The position numbers were made by a program, and so were the translations under genes. Below the pieces are notes generated by a model. The model searched no databases. It had not been told where the DNA came from and saw only the letters and a program-made list of their open reading frames with translations. Source: Kalaharituber pfeilii (lineage: Eukaryota; Ascomycota; Pezizomycetes; Pezizales; Pezizaceae). From it: a stretch of 64,000 nucleotides of DNA. Location: contig WHUZ01000003.1 of the NCBI GenBank assembly GCA_015179045.1, forward strand, positions 744,001 to 808,000. Direction: 5' to 3'. Positions 25,476-37,700 of the stretch are shown in pieces; position 1 is the stretch's first letter, and each line of letters starts with the position of its first letter.

Positions 25476-28400
25476 CAAAATCCTGGGGTGATGGGTCGGC
25501 GTGCACGCCAAGCATCCAGTGGGCTGCGGCCATTGCATGCGGATGCGACAGAGAGGCAGCAGCTACGGATACCTTTGCTTTTTCCTCTTCCTCCCAGCTT
25601 CTCGCTGCTTTTCCACTCGCGTGCTTGCTTTTTTTGCCTCCAACTCGACGTCTGCTTATTTTCTTGCACGGTCCCCACCCATGGATGCATGCGCACCAAT
25701 GCGACGCTGCAAGCAGTGCGGCCGCCAAGTGCGAGCAGTCTCTCCAGCCTGAGCCCGCAGCAACCCCCCCTCCCTTGAGCATGAGGTAGCTGGCATAATT
25801 GTGGTGTGACGTGGAGAGAAATGCGTTTTGCATCAAGTGTTTCTCCCACCTCCTTCTGTCCGCCCGCTGGCGTACTGAGGGAGCGAAACCAGAATATAGC
25901 AAACACAATTGCCTTACCCGCTGCGGCACTCGCTGCGGCACTCGCTGCGGCACTCGCTGCGGCACTCGCTCAATGGCGAGCCTCTGGTGTCTGACCTGAT
26001 GTGTCCCCTTGGAACACCTTTGTCCTGTAGAGATGATAACCACCTATTGTGCCTGTACATGTAAAGCCCAGAAGATTTGATGCTTGTAACATGAGAATTG
26101 CAATTAAGGCGAGCTGGCTGCTGGCAAACGCATTATATCAGCAGCAGAGGTCCCCCCTCACCCCCCGATATCAAATCTGGTATGCAATGCCATAATCCAC
26201 GACCACGACTTGCGGCCCAGCGATACCGTCGCACCCTGTGCTATCTATAGCCGGGCACATCACTAAAGACGGTCAATTGGTGGCCACAAGCCTCCTGCCT
26301 TTCCACCCGAGCTGCTCAATTCAAAGAATGTTTTGAGCCTGGGTGGACCCAATCCGCAATTGCTCCCTCCACAAGCCCGAGCTAGCATGGGGGCAGCAAT
26401 CTGAGACTATGCAGAATGCTCTATATATTGGCTGCTATGGGGTCCACCATCTACTCAGCTGTCAAATTGAAGCACTAGTCCTGTCAGGCCAATTAATGAT
26501 TGTCACCCTCCAGTATTCATGCTGAGGGAACTTGCCGTGTTGAGAATGCTGTATGTAGCAGTAAATTATGGCTTTTAACTAGCACCGTAAAGCGGAAGAA
26601 TATCTTAGCAAGTATCTCGAAGTCCGGAAGCGATAGGTAGATGGATGCTCTGGACAGCAGAACACCTCGAAGCGAGTCTGCGCTTGCGATGGACATCCCG
26701 CCCCGCAACCTCAATGTCGATGCATTTTGCAAATCTAAGTACTAGTTATATATATTATATTAGATTTATATGGCAGTCGTTTGTTGTTGATGGGCAGTAA
26801 CCATACGGCAATCTCTGGGAACACGGAAATCTCCTTCCAGTGGCAGCATCTGCACAGCAACTAGGACTAGCCCGACAGCGCAAACATCGGCAGCGGCGGC
26901 AGCAGCAGCATCCATGGGAAGTGTGGATCAACACTGGGGAAGTGTTCGGCTTCGATGGTCGAAACATGCCACTTTTAACGCATGCCCTAAGTTAATGTGA
27001 AAGTTTCTCTCTTGCTGTAGGGTATATACGGCGGACACATGCCAGAGTCACGTAGGCTGCTTAGAGTTTGGAAGTTTGACTAGCGAGAAAGCTGCGTGAC
27101 TTATTGCTCTCGGGGGCTGCGGCTTGCGCCTGCCCTTCTCCACATCCTACCGCCCTATAGCTCGCCTTACCAGATGCTATGTATCTATCGTCTGCGGCAG
27201 TGGCCAGCGGTAAAGCCCACACAACAGGGAACTGAGGTTCGACGAAACTTGAGCATAAACGTAACCCACGAAAACTACAATTGCAATAGGTACGTTACTG
27301 ACAAGCAAACCCGTCCAAGCAACACCAATTCCCCTTGCCCCTGGTGCGTCCTGCTTTTCCTGATATTTATTTAACAGACCGTTTCCATTTCTCGCACATT
27401 GGAGCTTAGTGGCTCACATGGCGCATTGCAAGTCCTTGCGTATGATACGTGTGTGTGGATGCAATTCACCCCGGCAATCTGAACTCGAAAAAAAATTAGA
27501 GGGTCTGTTCGCCACAATCTGGGAAGGTACTCTACTTGTTGATTAAGTAAAGCAGGGATACACTGATAATGGGGATCCTATGGCTGGACCTTGCCCATAT
27601 GCTTGATTTGCAAGGTGCTGTAAGCAATGGCAAGTGAGGCCTAACTTTTTTGTTAATTATTCAGGTTTCTTTTTCTTTCTTCCTCTACTGTATCTTTTCC
27701 TTCATGGTACCAAACTCTGATTACAGAAAAAATCCTGTTGCTGATCTGTTTCCCGCTAGAGCAAAGGTACCATCTGGTCACATCTATTCACTTTGGGGCC
27801 TCAAGAGTAGCCTTGTCCTCCTCGAGAGAAGGACTTTTGTTTAGCTGATGATGAGACCATTGGCCGTCTAACATCCTCTCTGGCTGAGCAGAAGAGTATA
27901 TGCGGTACTGCACTGTAGGGCAGACGAAATGGGCTTGCCTTCCGTTTCACTAGGGGACCTACTAAAAAATAGAACAGAGTATGATATGGGATCCTGGATC
28001 GTACCTCAATTCAGGGTTACGTATCAATGGATGTCATTGAACGCAAGGCAGTGTTTAGGCAACCCGAAGCAAGGTATGCCCTGGGTACGTCAGGGCCAGT
28101 CGTGTGCATGATGTGAAGGGTTCTCCAAGATGCCCCAATACCGGCAGAAGATGTACTCTTCTCGGTTGACTAGCTTATGTGATGTGATCTTCAACGCTGG
28201 AGGCAAGGGAGAGATGACTATGGAGAGCAATTTTTTTCTGACTACTCTATTTTCTATAGCCTGGGGGTGTGAACTAGGCCGGTTGCGCTAGGGCTACTAA
28301 GGAACAATGCTGGGCGCCGCTGCGCCAGGAGCAACTTTTTGGGAAATGATTTAGCAGACCCGTTTCCAAGTGACGATTATATTCGACGGGGTCCGATGGA

Positions 28401-28819
28401 TGTGGGGTTACTAAGTCTTAGGAGAATGCTTAGATTGCAAATTACCTTGATTTTCCGTTTGTTAGTCGCACGATGGGGCCTCTTAAGGTTCGTTCGTGTT
28501 GCGTCCGGTTCGCAGTAGCTGGTATTGGAAAACAGAGACACACACTGGTGACAAAGCGAACGCAAGGGAGAGAGCAGGACATCACCGATAGCCACCGCTA
28601 GGGGTTAATTTGCCTACTCATGGTGGGGTCCTCCTTTGCTGCTTCAGTACAATGGCCGTCATTGGCGATACGATGTGGTAACCGCTGCATCCGTTAAGAG
28701 CTGAGACACGCTGTGCTGAGGAGGCAGGAGGCGTTACTCTAGTGGGTGTCACTGACAGGCGTGGGACCGTAGAAGGTTGCAGGAGACAGTCGATACTCTA
28801 GGACGGCTGGAGGAGCCGG

Positions 28820-28821
<2 letters not shown>
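25476..28821. other. Intergenic region with a 12-bp tandem repeat
   Basis: Long overlapping frames on the minus strand at 25312-26043 show no motif and cross a tandem repeat, so I do not call them. The rest (26.0-28.8 kb) has no long ORF, no recognisable RNA gene and no clear mobile element. Confidence 0.5.
25919..25970. repeat. 12-bp tandem repeat GCTGCGGCACTC, ~4.3 copies
   Basis: Four perfect tandem units plus a partial one. The period is a multiple of three and no unit contains a stop in several frames, which explains the long overlapping open frames around it. Confidence 0.9.

Positions 28822-28870
<49 letters not shown>
28822..28870. repeat. Poly(G) homopolymer, 49 nt
   Basis: An uninterrupted run of 49 G on the + strand, about 1.53 kb upstream of the zinc-finger start. 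Runs of this length can form intermolecular or intramolecular G-quadruplexes. The exact length is likely unreliable in any assembly. Confidence 0.9.
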
Positions 28871-28871
<1 letters not shown>

Positions 28872-30404
28872 GGAATAGCGCTGTGATGGGGAGGAGAAGG
28901 AGGCGATAGAGACGGTGCTGCTTGGGTACTTGGAGGAGAGCAGAATGGGGGCATTCTGGGTCTCGGGGGTGCGGATAGCCCACTATTATGGGGGAGAGGC
29001 GACGGGACATCAACGGGGGGCACTCACGCTGGGTAGGCCCCATTATGCATGGCATCGACGTTCCTTTGGGCCCATCTCCTGGGGCAGACAAGCTCGTGGT
29101 GTGCGCTGCGCTGCCGGCGGGGGGGGAGAGCTCAGAAAGTGCTAGAGTCGGAGAGACGGTGCCTGCTCAGCGGTTCTTGCGCTAGCGGTCGGCCAGGCAG
29201 GTACCCAGCGCAGTGAGGGCGCTGGGCTGGGGCTAGGCTGGGCTGGGGCTGGGCTGGGCAGGGCTGGGCATGATAGAGGCCGCTCGGCCGTCTCGTGCAG
29301 TCCGTTACGGCCGCACCCTGCCTGCCTGCCTGCCTGCTGCCTGCCTGCCTGCCTGCCCTGCCCTGCCCTGCCCTGCCCTGCCCTGCCACGCCCCTCGCTG
29401 CCCCTTCCCCAGCGCGGGCGGGCAGCCAGGCAGGCATGCACGCACTAGGGCCCAGAGCGCATGCACCGCTGCTGCCCGCCAAAGCAGCGCAGAGCGTGTC
29501 CGACCAGCGCTCCCACCGCTGCTGCTGCTGTGCAGCAGCAGCAGCAGCAGCAGCGTAGCCTCCTGCCTGCCTCTGCTGGGGCAACGTTCTGCGGTGCATC
29601 GCCGTCGCTGGGGGTGGTCCTGACGGGGCCGCACAGCAGCAGTACAAGCAGGAGCAGTGCAGCCCTGGGCTCGCCCATTCCTGCTCGCCGCGCCCGCCCT
29701 CCCCTGGTGCAGCAGCAGGCGTGCAAGCAAGCAAGCAAGCCTCTCCACATCACCTCCCCCCCCCAAATCCCTTCCGTCGCTTCTAGCTCTACTACCCCCC
29801 CGGCGCCCATCGCTCACGGCCACCACCACCACAAGCAGCACCACCACAAGCCCCCCTCCACGCCGTGCGGAAACTTAAGAAGGAGGGTACCACCCCTCCA
29901 CACGCTCCTCCCCCTCCCCCCCCGCAAGAAAAAAGAAAATAATAAAAAAAAAAAAAAGAGAGAGAACGAAAAACAGAAAAAGAGCATAGGCCTTGCCTGT
30001 ACTCTACTCTATACGTAAAATCAATCCGCCATCCTTCTCATCCCACCATCAAGTCACTCCCTCCCACACCACACACCAAACCCGCTCTTGCACTAGAGCT
30101 ACTACACCCACACCCACCACCCACCAAACTACAACTAACCCCCCCCCCCCCCCCCCCACCCCTTCCCCATCTCCTGCTACCGCCTCACAGGCAAACGTCA
30201 AGACCCATCACCATATATTAATTCAACCCCTCCCCCCTTCACTCTACATATCTTCCTATCTCGCCTCTCGCCTCTACATATCTTAACCCCCAAAGCTCGA
30301 CCTTTTCAGTTAGCCAGCAAAGCGTCAACCACCTCGTCTCCCCGTCGCAGAAAAAGAACTCAGCCGTCATTAGTAGCTTCATTCCAATAACACATCTCAA
30401 TACA
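28871..30404 (+). promoter_or_regulatory. GC-rich upstream region of the zinc-finger gene
   Basis: A dense cluster of low-complexity DNA: GGGCT/GGGGCT repeats at ~29221-29270, CTGC and CCTG repeats at 29320-29390, a CTG/CAG inverted pair at 29518-29554, a CCACCA-rich tract at ~29818-29850, and a C run at 30139-30157. The last ~250 bases are C/A/T-rich and look like an untranslated leader. Long overlapping ORFs on both strands are repeat artefacts. The promoter role is inferred only from position. Confidence 0.4.
29518..29554. repeat. CTG/CAG inverted trinucleotide repeat
   Basis: Four CTG-type units run directly into about seven CAG units, so one strand can fold into a hairpin with a tiny loop. 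Confidence 0.85.
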
Positions 30405-31268
30405 ATGGATCATTGGGAAATCGTCACCTCGTCCGGGCGACGAGTCTCCTTGCTCTGTGCTGACGAAACTGACTACTCATCATGGTCGTCAAACGTAGCA
30501 CCAACCCCTCCATTGTCCCCAGACCACCTCAAAAGAAGGCCACACAGGGCTTGCTCGATGGAGTCGTCTGCATCATCTGTAAGCTCAGTAGAGCCGAGCT
30601 CACCCCGCAGAGTTTATTCTCCACCAACCCCGCCAAATCTTTTTCTGCCGCCGCTCGAGAAATTGATTCCTGTGAGCGAGCATCACTTCTTCCCTCCTCT
30701 TCCCTCCAGATCAAATTCCTTCTCGACTTCTCCAATTGTGTCTCCTTTGTCTTCCACAATGGAAGAGAACGTCATACCCACCGTCTCTCAGGCACCGTCG
30801 ATCGCTACGATCTCTAACCCTCCATCACCAAAATCATCATCTGCTGCAAGCCCGGTGATAAAACGGTCATCACGCCGCTACACGTGCCAATGCGGTAAAT
30901 CATTCACTACTTCCGGGCATTTGGCTCGGCATACTCGCATTCACACTGGAGAGAAGAACTACGTCTGTCCAGAACCAAACTGCGGTGCAAGGTTCAGTCG
31001 ACAGGACAATTGCATGCAACACTACAGGACACATCAGAGCGGGTCCGCCAGTAAACGGGCCGCCCGGCGAAGACGTTTGTCTGCCGACTCCGCCATGAGC
31101 GGACGAGATACCGACAGAGATATGGACAGCTCAGTACCTGTCCACCACCATCAACGCTCGCTTTCTTACCATGCTACTCAGCCATTCTCTTACACACAAT
31201 TGGAGCCATTCAAATCCGAAGGCGGATTGGCTGCCTTAGCAACCGCAGCTATTGCCTCATACCAGTAA
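30405..31268 (+). CDS. Nrg1-like C2H2 zinc-finger transcription factor
   Basis: A single uninterrupted ORF of 287 aa from an ATG at 30405 with upstream context ACAATGG. Residues 1-155 are Ser/Pro-rich with TPPLSP and PPTPP motifs, typical of a disordered regulatory region. Two fingers follow. Finger 1 (from ~159) contains [14 protein letters not shown] and the TGEKN linker. Finger 2 (CPEPNC...[15 protein letters not shown]) is CX4C-X12-HX3H. A basic stretch (SKRAARRRR) after the fingers is a likely nuclear-localisation signal. TSGHLARH and RFSRxDNCxQHYRTH are the hallmark of the yeast Nrg1/Nrg2 glucose repressors and their filamentous-fungal relatives. Nuclear DNA binding, probably repression at CCCT-like sites, is inferred from the family. 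Finger 1 has only one residue between its two cysteines (TCQCGKSF), where two are usual. The gene is preceded by 1.5 kb of GC-rich repeats. Confidence 0.9.
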   Translation: MDHWEIVTSSGRRVSLLCADETDYSSWSSNVAPTPPLSPDHLKRRPHRACSMESSASSVSSVEPSSPRRVYSPPTPPNLFLPPLEKLIPVSEHHFFPPLPSRSNSFSTSPIVSPLSSTMEENVIPTVSQAPSIATISNPPSPKSSSAASPVIKRSSRRYTCQCGKSFTTSGHLARHTRIHTGEKNYVCPEPNCGARFSRQDNCMQHYRTHQSGSASKRAARRRRLSADSAMSGRDTDRDMDSSVPVHHHQRSLSYHATQPFSYTQLEPFKSEGGLAALATAAIASYQ

Positions 31269-31716
31269 TCGAATTCGGTTTCAGTTTCATTTCCTGGAGA
31301 GAACAGGGCATCAGGTTTATGGGAATACACAAATAAAACGGCAACGGAGCAAAAAATCTCTTCGGCTATACATATTGGCTTTTCTGCGCTTTCTCTTCCA
31401 TGTGTCATGCTTTAATCTTTTTTTTATTTTATGTCTTGGTATGGTTTTTTTTAATTTTATTTTTTCCCGGCGCTGAATCGCATCGGTGCAATCTCAATTC
31501 TACTATTTTCACGAGATCCTCCTTTTGAGTTTATCACTACTGGGAAATCTCTGGGATGGTTTTTCAGTCTCTTGGGGAAGGAATTTTTTTTTTTTTTTTG
31601 CTCGATTTTCCAATAATTGTTTTCTTCCACTATTATCTTGTTGTGGAGGGTATTCTCAGGTAACTCTGCAGTGTGGAAATGGGTACTTGGAGTTCTAGGC
31701 GTCGCTTTTTCCTTTC

Positions 31717-31748
<32 letters not shown>

Positions 31749-34700
31749 GCTTTTTTATAGGAAAAATTTCTAACCCACTACATCACATCAACACTACAGA
31801 TTCCGTTATTCATGCAGAATCTGAATTGTGCAAACCATATAAAAAAAAAAGAACATGGCCGTGTTTAGTTCGTCATCTTCTCTCAATTTACTCGGATGTT
31901 TTTTTCTTTGTGCTATTCCTATAATTTGAGGTGGTTTCTTTCTCAGGGGTGTCGGAGGGAGGTGTATTTGCAAATTACTTTTTACTTTTCTTTTTCATTT
32001 ATTCTTTTTGAGAATTATTTTCATCTGGGATGGCCTTTTGTTTCTGTATACAAAGTTGTTCAAGCTACGGATGCGGGAGTGAAGCGGGATGGATTGGATG
32101 CATTGGCTGGATTTCTGGTAGGACAGATATGAAAAGGGCAAAAATGGAATAACACAGGAAAAAAAAAATACAAGAAATTGGATTGCATCAATCAAAAAGA
32201 AAAAAAAGAAAAACAAGTGAAAACATACTTTATAAGCAATCACTCGTCATTCGCATTTCAATTTTGCGAAAAGCCAGGTTTGAACAAAAGCTAGCTTGTG
32301 AATTTCTTCCCGCCCAACATAGCCTTATAAACTTACGCGCATAAATATATATATACGACAATATATATACATATACACACATGAAGGATGAGAAGAGGCG
32401 ACTTCCTATCTTGGTAGTAGAATATTTGAGGGATTGGTGTGGAAAAGGTGTATCTTCCATTAACCACGGGCTCCATTGCTTTCCTATCCTCCAGAACCAA
32501 AACTCGCAGGCTTTCTCAAGACAGAGTTTTTGGAGAGCAGTCAGGTTGTGGGAATGATCAGTAAGGCAGGGAAGAGAGTTAGAGGGAGGGATGTTCTTAC
32601 TGTAACACACGAAGCATAAGCATGTTATTTTCTAAATCAAAGCAAGAAAATAAGACAACAAATCAATGGATAGGCATATGGATGGAAGATGCATCCGTCG
32701 AAAGAGTTGATCGGCGGGAGTGCCCTTCGTTGGCCATACCTTCGCTGGCCATGGAAGTTGGGAGTTGATGGGATGGGACTGTTGTTTGCCTGGGGCGGAA
32801 AGGATAGATGGATCCGTTTGGATGAGCTGAACACTTTGATGGATGGGATAGACAGATGATGGGATGGGGTGGGTTGGTGGGGTAAGGGTGTTGTGGATCC
32901 GTGACAGAGAATACCTAGTAAAACGTACGTTGATAACAACTTTTGATAATATAACCATGCTTTTCTAAACTCTAGAAAGCTGTTGTATAGATTTTTGCGC
33001 AGTTTTCTATAGGCTTAGTTGAATGGTTCTGTTACAGGAAACCTGGGTGCGAGGAAAGGGCCTTAAGTTAGAAGTACTGCTTAGCTAGGCGGTCCTTTTT
33101 AGATCAGACAAAAACGAAAGATGCATTCGCGGCGAGGCTGAGGCTGACGATGAGGTTAGAACTTCTAGACCCCCTTAGTGTTAAAGAAGGCTTTGGAATC
33201 TTTTTTATATGGACAAATCCCCCTCAACGGTCCCCCATTGGAAGGGATAGGGATATCTTTGACATTGTTTATATTTCTGCTTTGGTGGTGATGGTGGTGG
33301 TGGCGGTGGTGGGGAAGGGGGCAATCATTTTTCATTGTAGAGGAATTGAAGTATATCGATAAGTAAAGTCGTCTTGGTTGTTGGGTTCTTTTTTTTTATC
33401 GGTATCGTCACGGCTGGCCTCTAACCTCCAGAGATATTTATAAGTAGATGCGTAAATAGAGCAAATTTTTGGTTACCTTAGTGGCAATCTGATACTACCC
33501 CAGACTTATGCGATAGTCTCGGCATCCGACCCTCGAGCTTGACACTTATGCGACAGGCTGTGGTACCCTACGGCGCAGCTTCAGGCTCCAAACAGAGTGG
33601 CTACAACGGTAATGGTGGCGATACAGGCGCTAACGTCTGCTTGAATAGGTATACTCGTGTTTATATTTCAATTCTAGTTGCATAGTTACTCATACTGGGA
33701 CTCCATTACATTTACCCAATGCACTTCTTAGTTCACCCATTGAGGGTTAATATGGATATATTAGCTCCCCCTGAAAATTACGTATATTCCTAACATCTGG
33801 TCATATATTTCAATTTTGACTTACTATTGTGGAGGAGGTCTGGTTACGAGTTTATTGGAAAATTTACTGCATGTCGCCCGAATATGCAATTGCAACATGT
33901 TCGAAACTCCCTCTTCGCTGTAAAGTACTATGCATAAAAGCATCAGCGGAGGCATCAGGTTTACCTTGCCAGCTGCTGGCGGATAATCACTACTATATAA
34001 CTTATATTTCTTGTTTTACGTGCTTCCAAACTATGAACGCTGCCCTCCGCGCTTCGGTTAGCACATGAACGCAAAGCTGTGTTTTCTTCTCCCTTGATAA
34101 TCATAAAGGAGCTCAGCTGACAAGGGGCACTCATTCCTCCCTGCAAGTCGTTGTCACGTATAAGTTACATATCTTCCTGAGTCCGTTGAGGTCGGCGATA
34201 CCTGGTCTGACATGTTTTTGACTCGGATACAAATACAAAGGGTTAAACCCCCACGCGCCGAAATTCGCCGCCACCATTTCCCATACGGCAATCCGAACTC
34301 GGAATGCCGAATGCGGATCCCCGGAATGGAGAAGCTTGCCGGGCTCATCTTGTTCACATATGGTGACGTCGAATTCCTACTTTCGTCAACTATACCCTTA
34401 CCTTAGCTTCACAAGTTGATACTGGGCATACGGCCTTGTCAGCAAAACTTTACTGCATGAAGTAGCATGAGAACGTACAGACCATGAACCTATAATTGTT
34501 TCACACCTCACACCATTCCAATCGAAGCTTAATCTGGTCGACTGAAGCTTAGCTTAAAGAGTTTTCCAACGTCTCAATCAGACAACAGTACTAGCTCCTT
34601 CTCCGCACGTACGTAACGTAATGCACATGCACCCGACAATATACCACCTCCTTGTACCGCAGATAACCATACGCAGCTCCCTTCTAATGGTTGGTGGCTA

Positions 34701-37700
34701 GCCATTGTTCTCACTGTAAAATAGAAAAGGAAATGTAGGAACGTCAGCGTTGCAACCTTAGGATATGTATACGTCTTACCTTCATCTTCAGCCACATTCC
34801 CGCACACAGCTGTCGTATTTCCAGAGGAAAATCTAACCTATGCTCCGAAGGGGCTCTGCCACTAACAAGCCAATCTATGGACAATATCAACTGGCATGAT
34901 TGCTGTGTAGTATCATGCATCAGCACGAAATGGCATGCCAGTAGCTAAAACATTCGCCCAAACGCGGGGAAACCAGGCCAGCGACGATCGTAGTATAAAT
35001 CGGGAATCGGGAATCGCGAATCGAAATCGGAAAATCGCCATTGTGCGGAGCCTGGGGTGCATGGATGCTAGCGTGGAAGCAGGGGTACAGGAACGTTTGC
35101 TAGATCACAGGTTAAGCCTGGCAGGGGTCTGTGGACGGAACCTCGCGGTGCTCGCAACATGTAAGGTATCGAGATTTGGGCTCGATTAGGTCGATTAGCT
35201 ATTAATGCATTTATGCATTAGATACAACATACGAGATGGAAGGCCAATGTGGCGGTGTCAGAGGAGAAGATTCTGGGGAGACCAGTCTCAATCTTATCTT
35301 GACGTCTACGAGATTTGAAGATGGCAAATCAAGAAGGAAAAGGTACAACTCCCGACTGATCAGCTTTCTCCACGCCTTTGATCACCTCGGACACAGCGAT
35401 GTTAGCGGTATGTTTGGCCTTAACCCCGAATTTTCCATTCATACTTTGTACCCTGCTGGTTGGATTTAAAAGCCAGAGGGAGACTCATCGTGGCAGCCAT
35501 GAAGTTGTTTCCACGTTGCCCGTAGTTTCAGATATCGTTCCCTGTATAAGCATAGCAATTGTCAAAGACATATAGTTAGAGAACGTATATGGTGCTAATC
35601 CAATTTGTGAGATGTGTGACAAAAGGCTCCTTGTTCATGGTCGCAATCGGTTGCCACTGGCTTGCGTCTTCCAGCTGCGGATAGGTCCACACGTAAGGTT
35701 AATGGGTACTCTATAAATCCAGAGATTCACATACTTGACTACAAGGCCCGGAAAAGAGAACATCACAACACCTAAAGTCACACGGGCACATACTGCTAAG
35801 TCGCTTGAACTAAGAATATTAGAGTAACTCGGAGCAAGATTTAGATGGTTTGGGCTACCTTTGGGTTTCTAGATTGCGTAATGATCACCGGCAGGTTTAT
35901 CAGGAAGTTTACCACATATGATACCAAGATGCTAGATTGTTTAGCAGAAGATCTAGGTCCACCAAGCTCAAAAGCTGGAGGCTATCAATCGCTCAATCCA
36001 TAGTTGAATATCTTGATGTGATTCCTATATTTAGATTGACAAAAGAGCCAGTCTGACTGCGGGTCGGTTAAGAAGGGTCAAAAACTAGTCTCGTACTAGT
36101 TTAAGACATTATTCCCTAGATTTGTCATCCTGTCTGCGTAAGTTACTTCGTGAGGGTACTTATACTTTGTGCTGTCACGAGATAAAGATCTGCACGCCAA
36201 TCAAACAATTGACAGCTGCCAAGTTTCGATGGAATAATGCAAGTATAAACGAATATAAACAAAATTGCAGGCACGTATGCAGATGAATTTCATTCTCGAC
36301 CAATGTCTTATGGGCGACTCAAGTCTGCCGCCAACCTGATTCTAATAAACAAATGAGAAAAATTCTAATCAGCTAGTCAAGTAGTCTCGTGCGACAGAAT
36401 TAGTAACAACCCAAGAGTTATTCTTTCAGATATAGGTAATTCAGATACAGTTCACATGTAAATGAAAACAACTGTGCTCCATATATTAGAAAGCAGTCAT
36501 AACTCCGTATGAAGGTGCATACATCGTCCGGTTCATTAACTAAGGAGGCAAACGGACACAGAATAGGGAAGGGAAGACTTAGCACTTAGGTGTAGCCTAT
36601 ACATTATTTACGCTGATTGGTCTACCATACTTGGCGGTGTTACCGGCTTGCACGCTTCAGCATATTGGATAATTGACCTGGATCGAACACAAAGGACCGC
36701 GGAGAAACCCAAAAACGGGGAAGACGGGTTATTGGTAATAAAGCTTTCTATTCCAATCTAGATACGAGTGATAATTTATGACGTTTCTATTTCTGACTCC
36801 AACCATAGGGAATCTCAGACCAATCAAACACCGCTTGCGGCTGAGAATAAGAAACATGCACCAAGCTAAATATGGTTCATCCCGAATTTGGTCTTCTAGG
36901 AGACACCGGCAGAACAGTCAAGACAATTTGCTCAAACAATTCAAAGTGCGTACTCAGAGGGCTAACGAAATCGTCATGTTAGGGCACAAAGCTAGTTGCC
37001 GAAATCTAGCTACCTAGAACAGAATTTGCTCGGAAGTTCTTGAAAGATACTATCCCTCAGACTCGGAAGACGCATCCTAGCGGACCCCTCCCTGCACTAC
37101 TTTTGAGTATCCTTCGAAAAAATCGCCATAAAAACATTAAATTAGCAAAAAAATTACATAAAAAATAATAGACCGCATGAATGGGCATGAGAGAATTTAA
37201 TATTCTTATTCAGAAATTATAAAGGAGAATTTTTGGTTGAGTCGGTGTGTTACCGCAAGGGTAGTCCTCTCGGATGCATGCCTCTCGACTCCAAGGATAC
37301 GGATTCTCAGATTACCAAGTATTAGCAAAATCAATGATCAACAGGGCATCCTGGCACCAGCTGAGCTGAGAGTGGTATTGGGCACCACCTGGCCAGACTC
37401 TAAGACATTGGTCCCTGGCAATAGTGCTGATCATCCACTCACGTTTGCAGACCCCTCAAGCACTTGGCGTGCCTCGATGCAGACTGCAGGTAGCCGGATC
37501 CGTGAATGCCTTCAAAATTGACAGCTTGTTTCAAACCTCAGGTCTTTCTTGTGAGGATCGTTGCTTACCTATGTAGCCGAAGAGCTGCAGTACGATTGGG
37601 TGCAAAAGAAGAAGGGTATTCATATGTTTGAGAATTGTTAAAATTAAGTGCAGTCTCTATGAGTCGCAGTAGCTCGGACACTGGAGTGAGACTGCCTGGG

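Noticed and set aside
25312..26043. 243-codon minus-strand ORF
   Set aside because: No motif, crosses the 12-bp tandem repeat that keeps all frames open, and overlaps other equally open frames. It looks like a composition artefact.
29132..30018. Several 100-200-codon ORFs on both strands
   Set aside because: All are generated by CTGC, CAG and CCAC repeats upstream of the zinc-finger gene.
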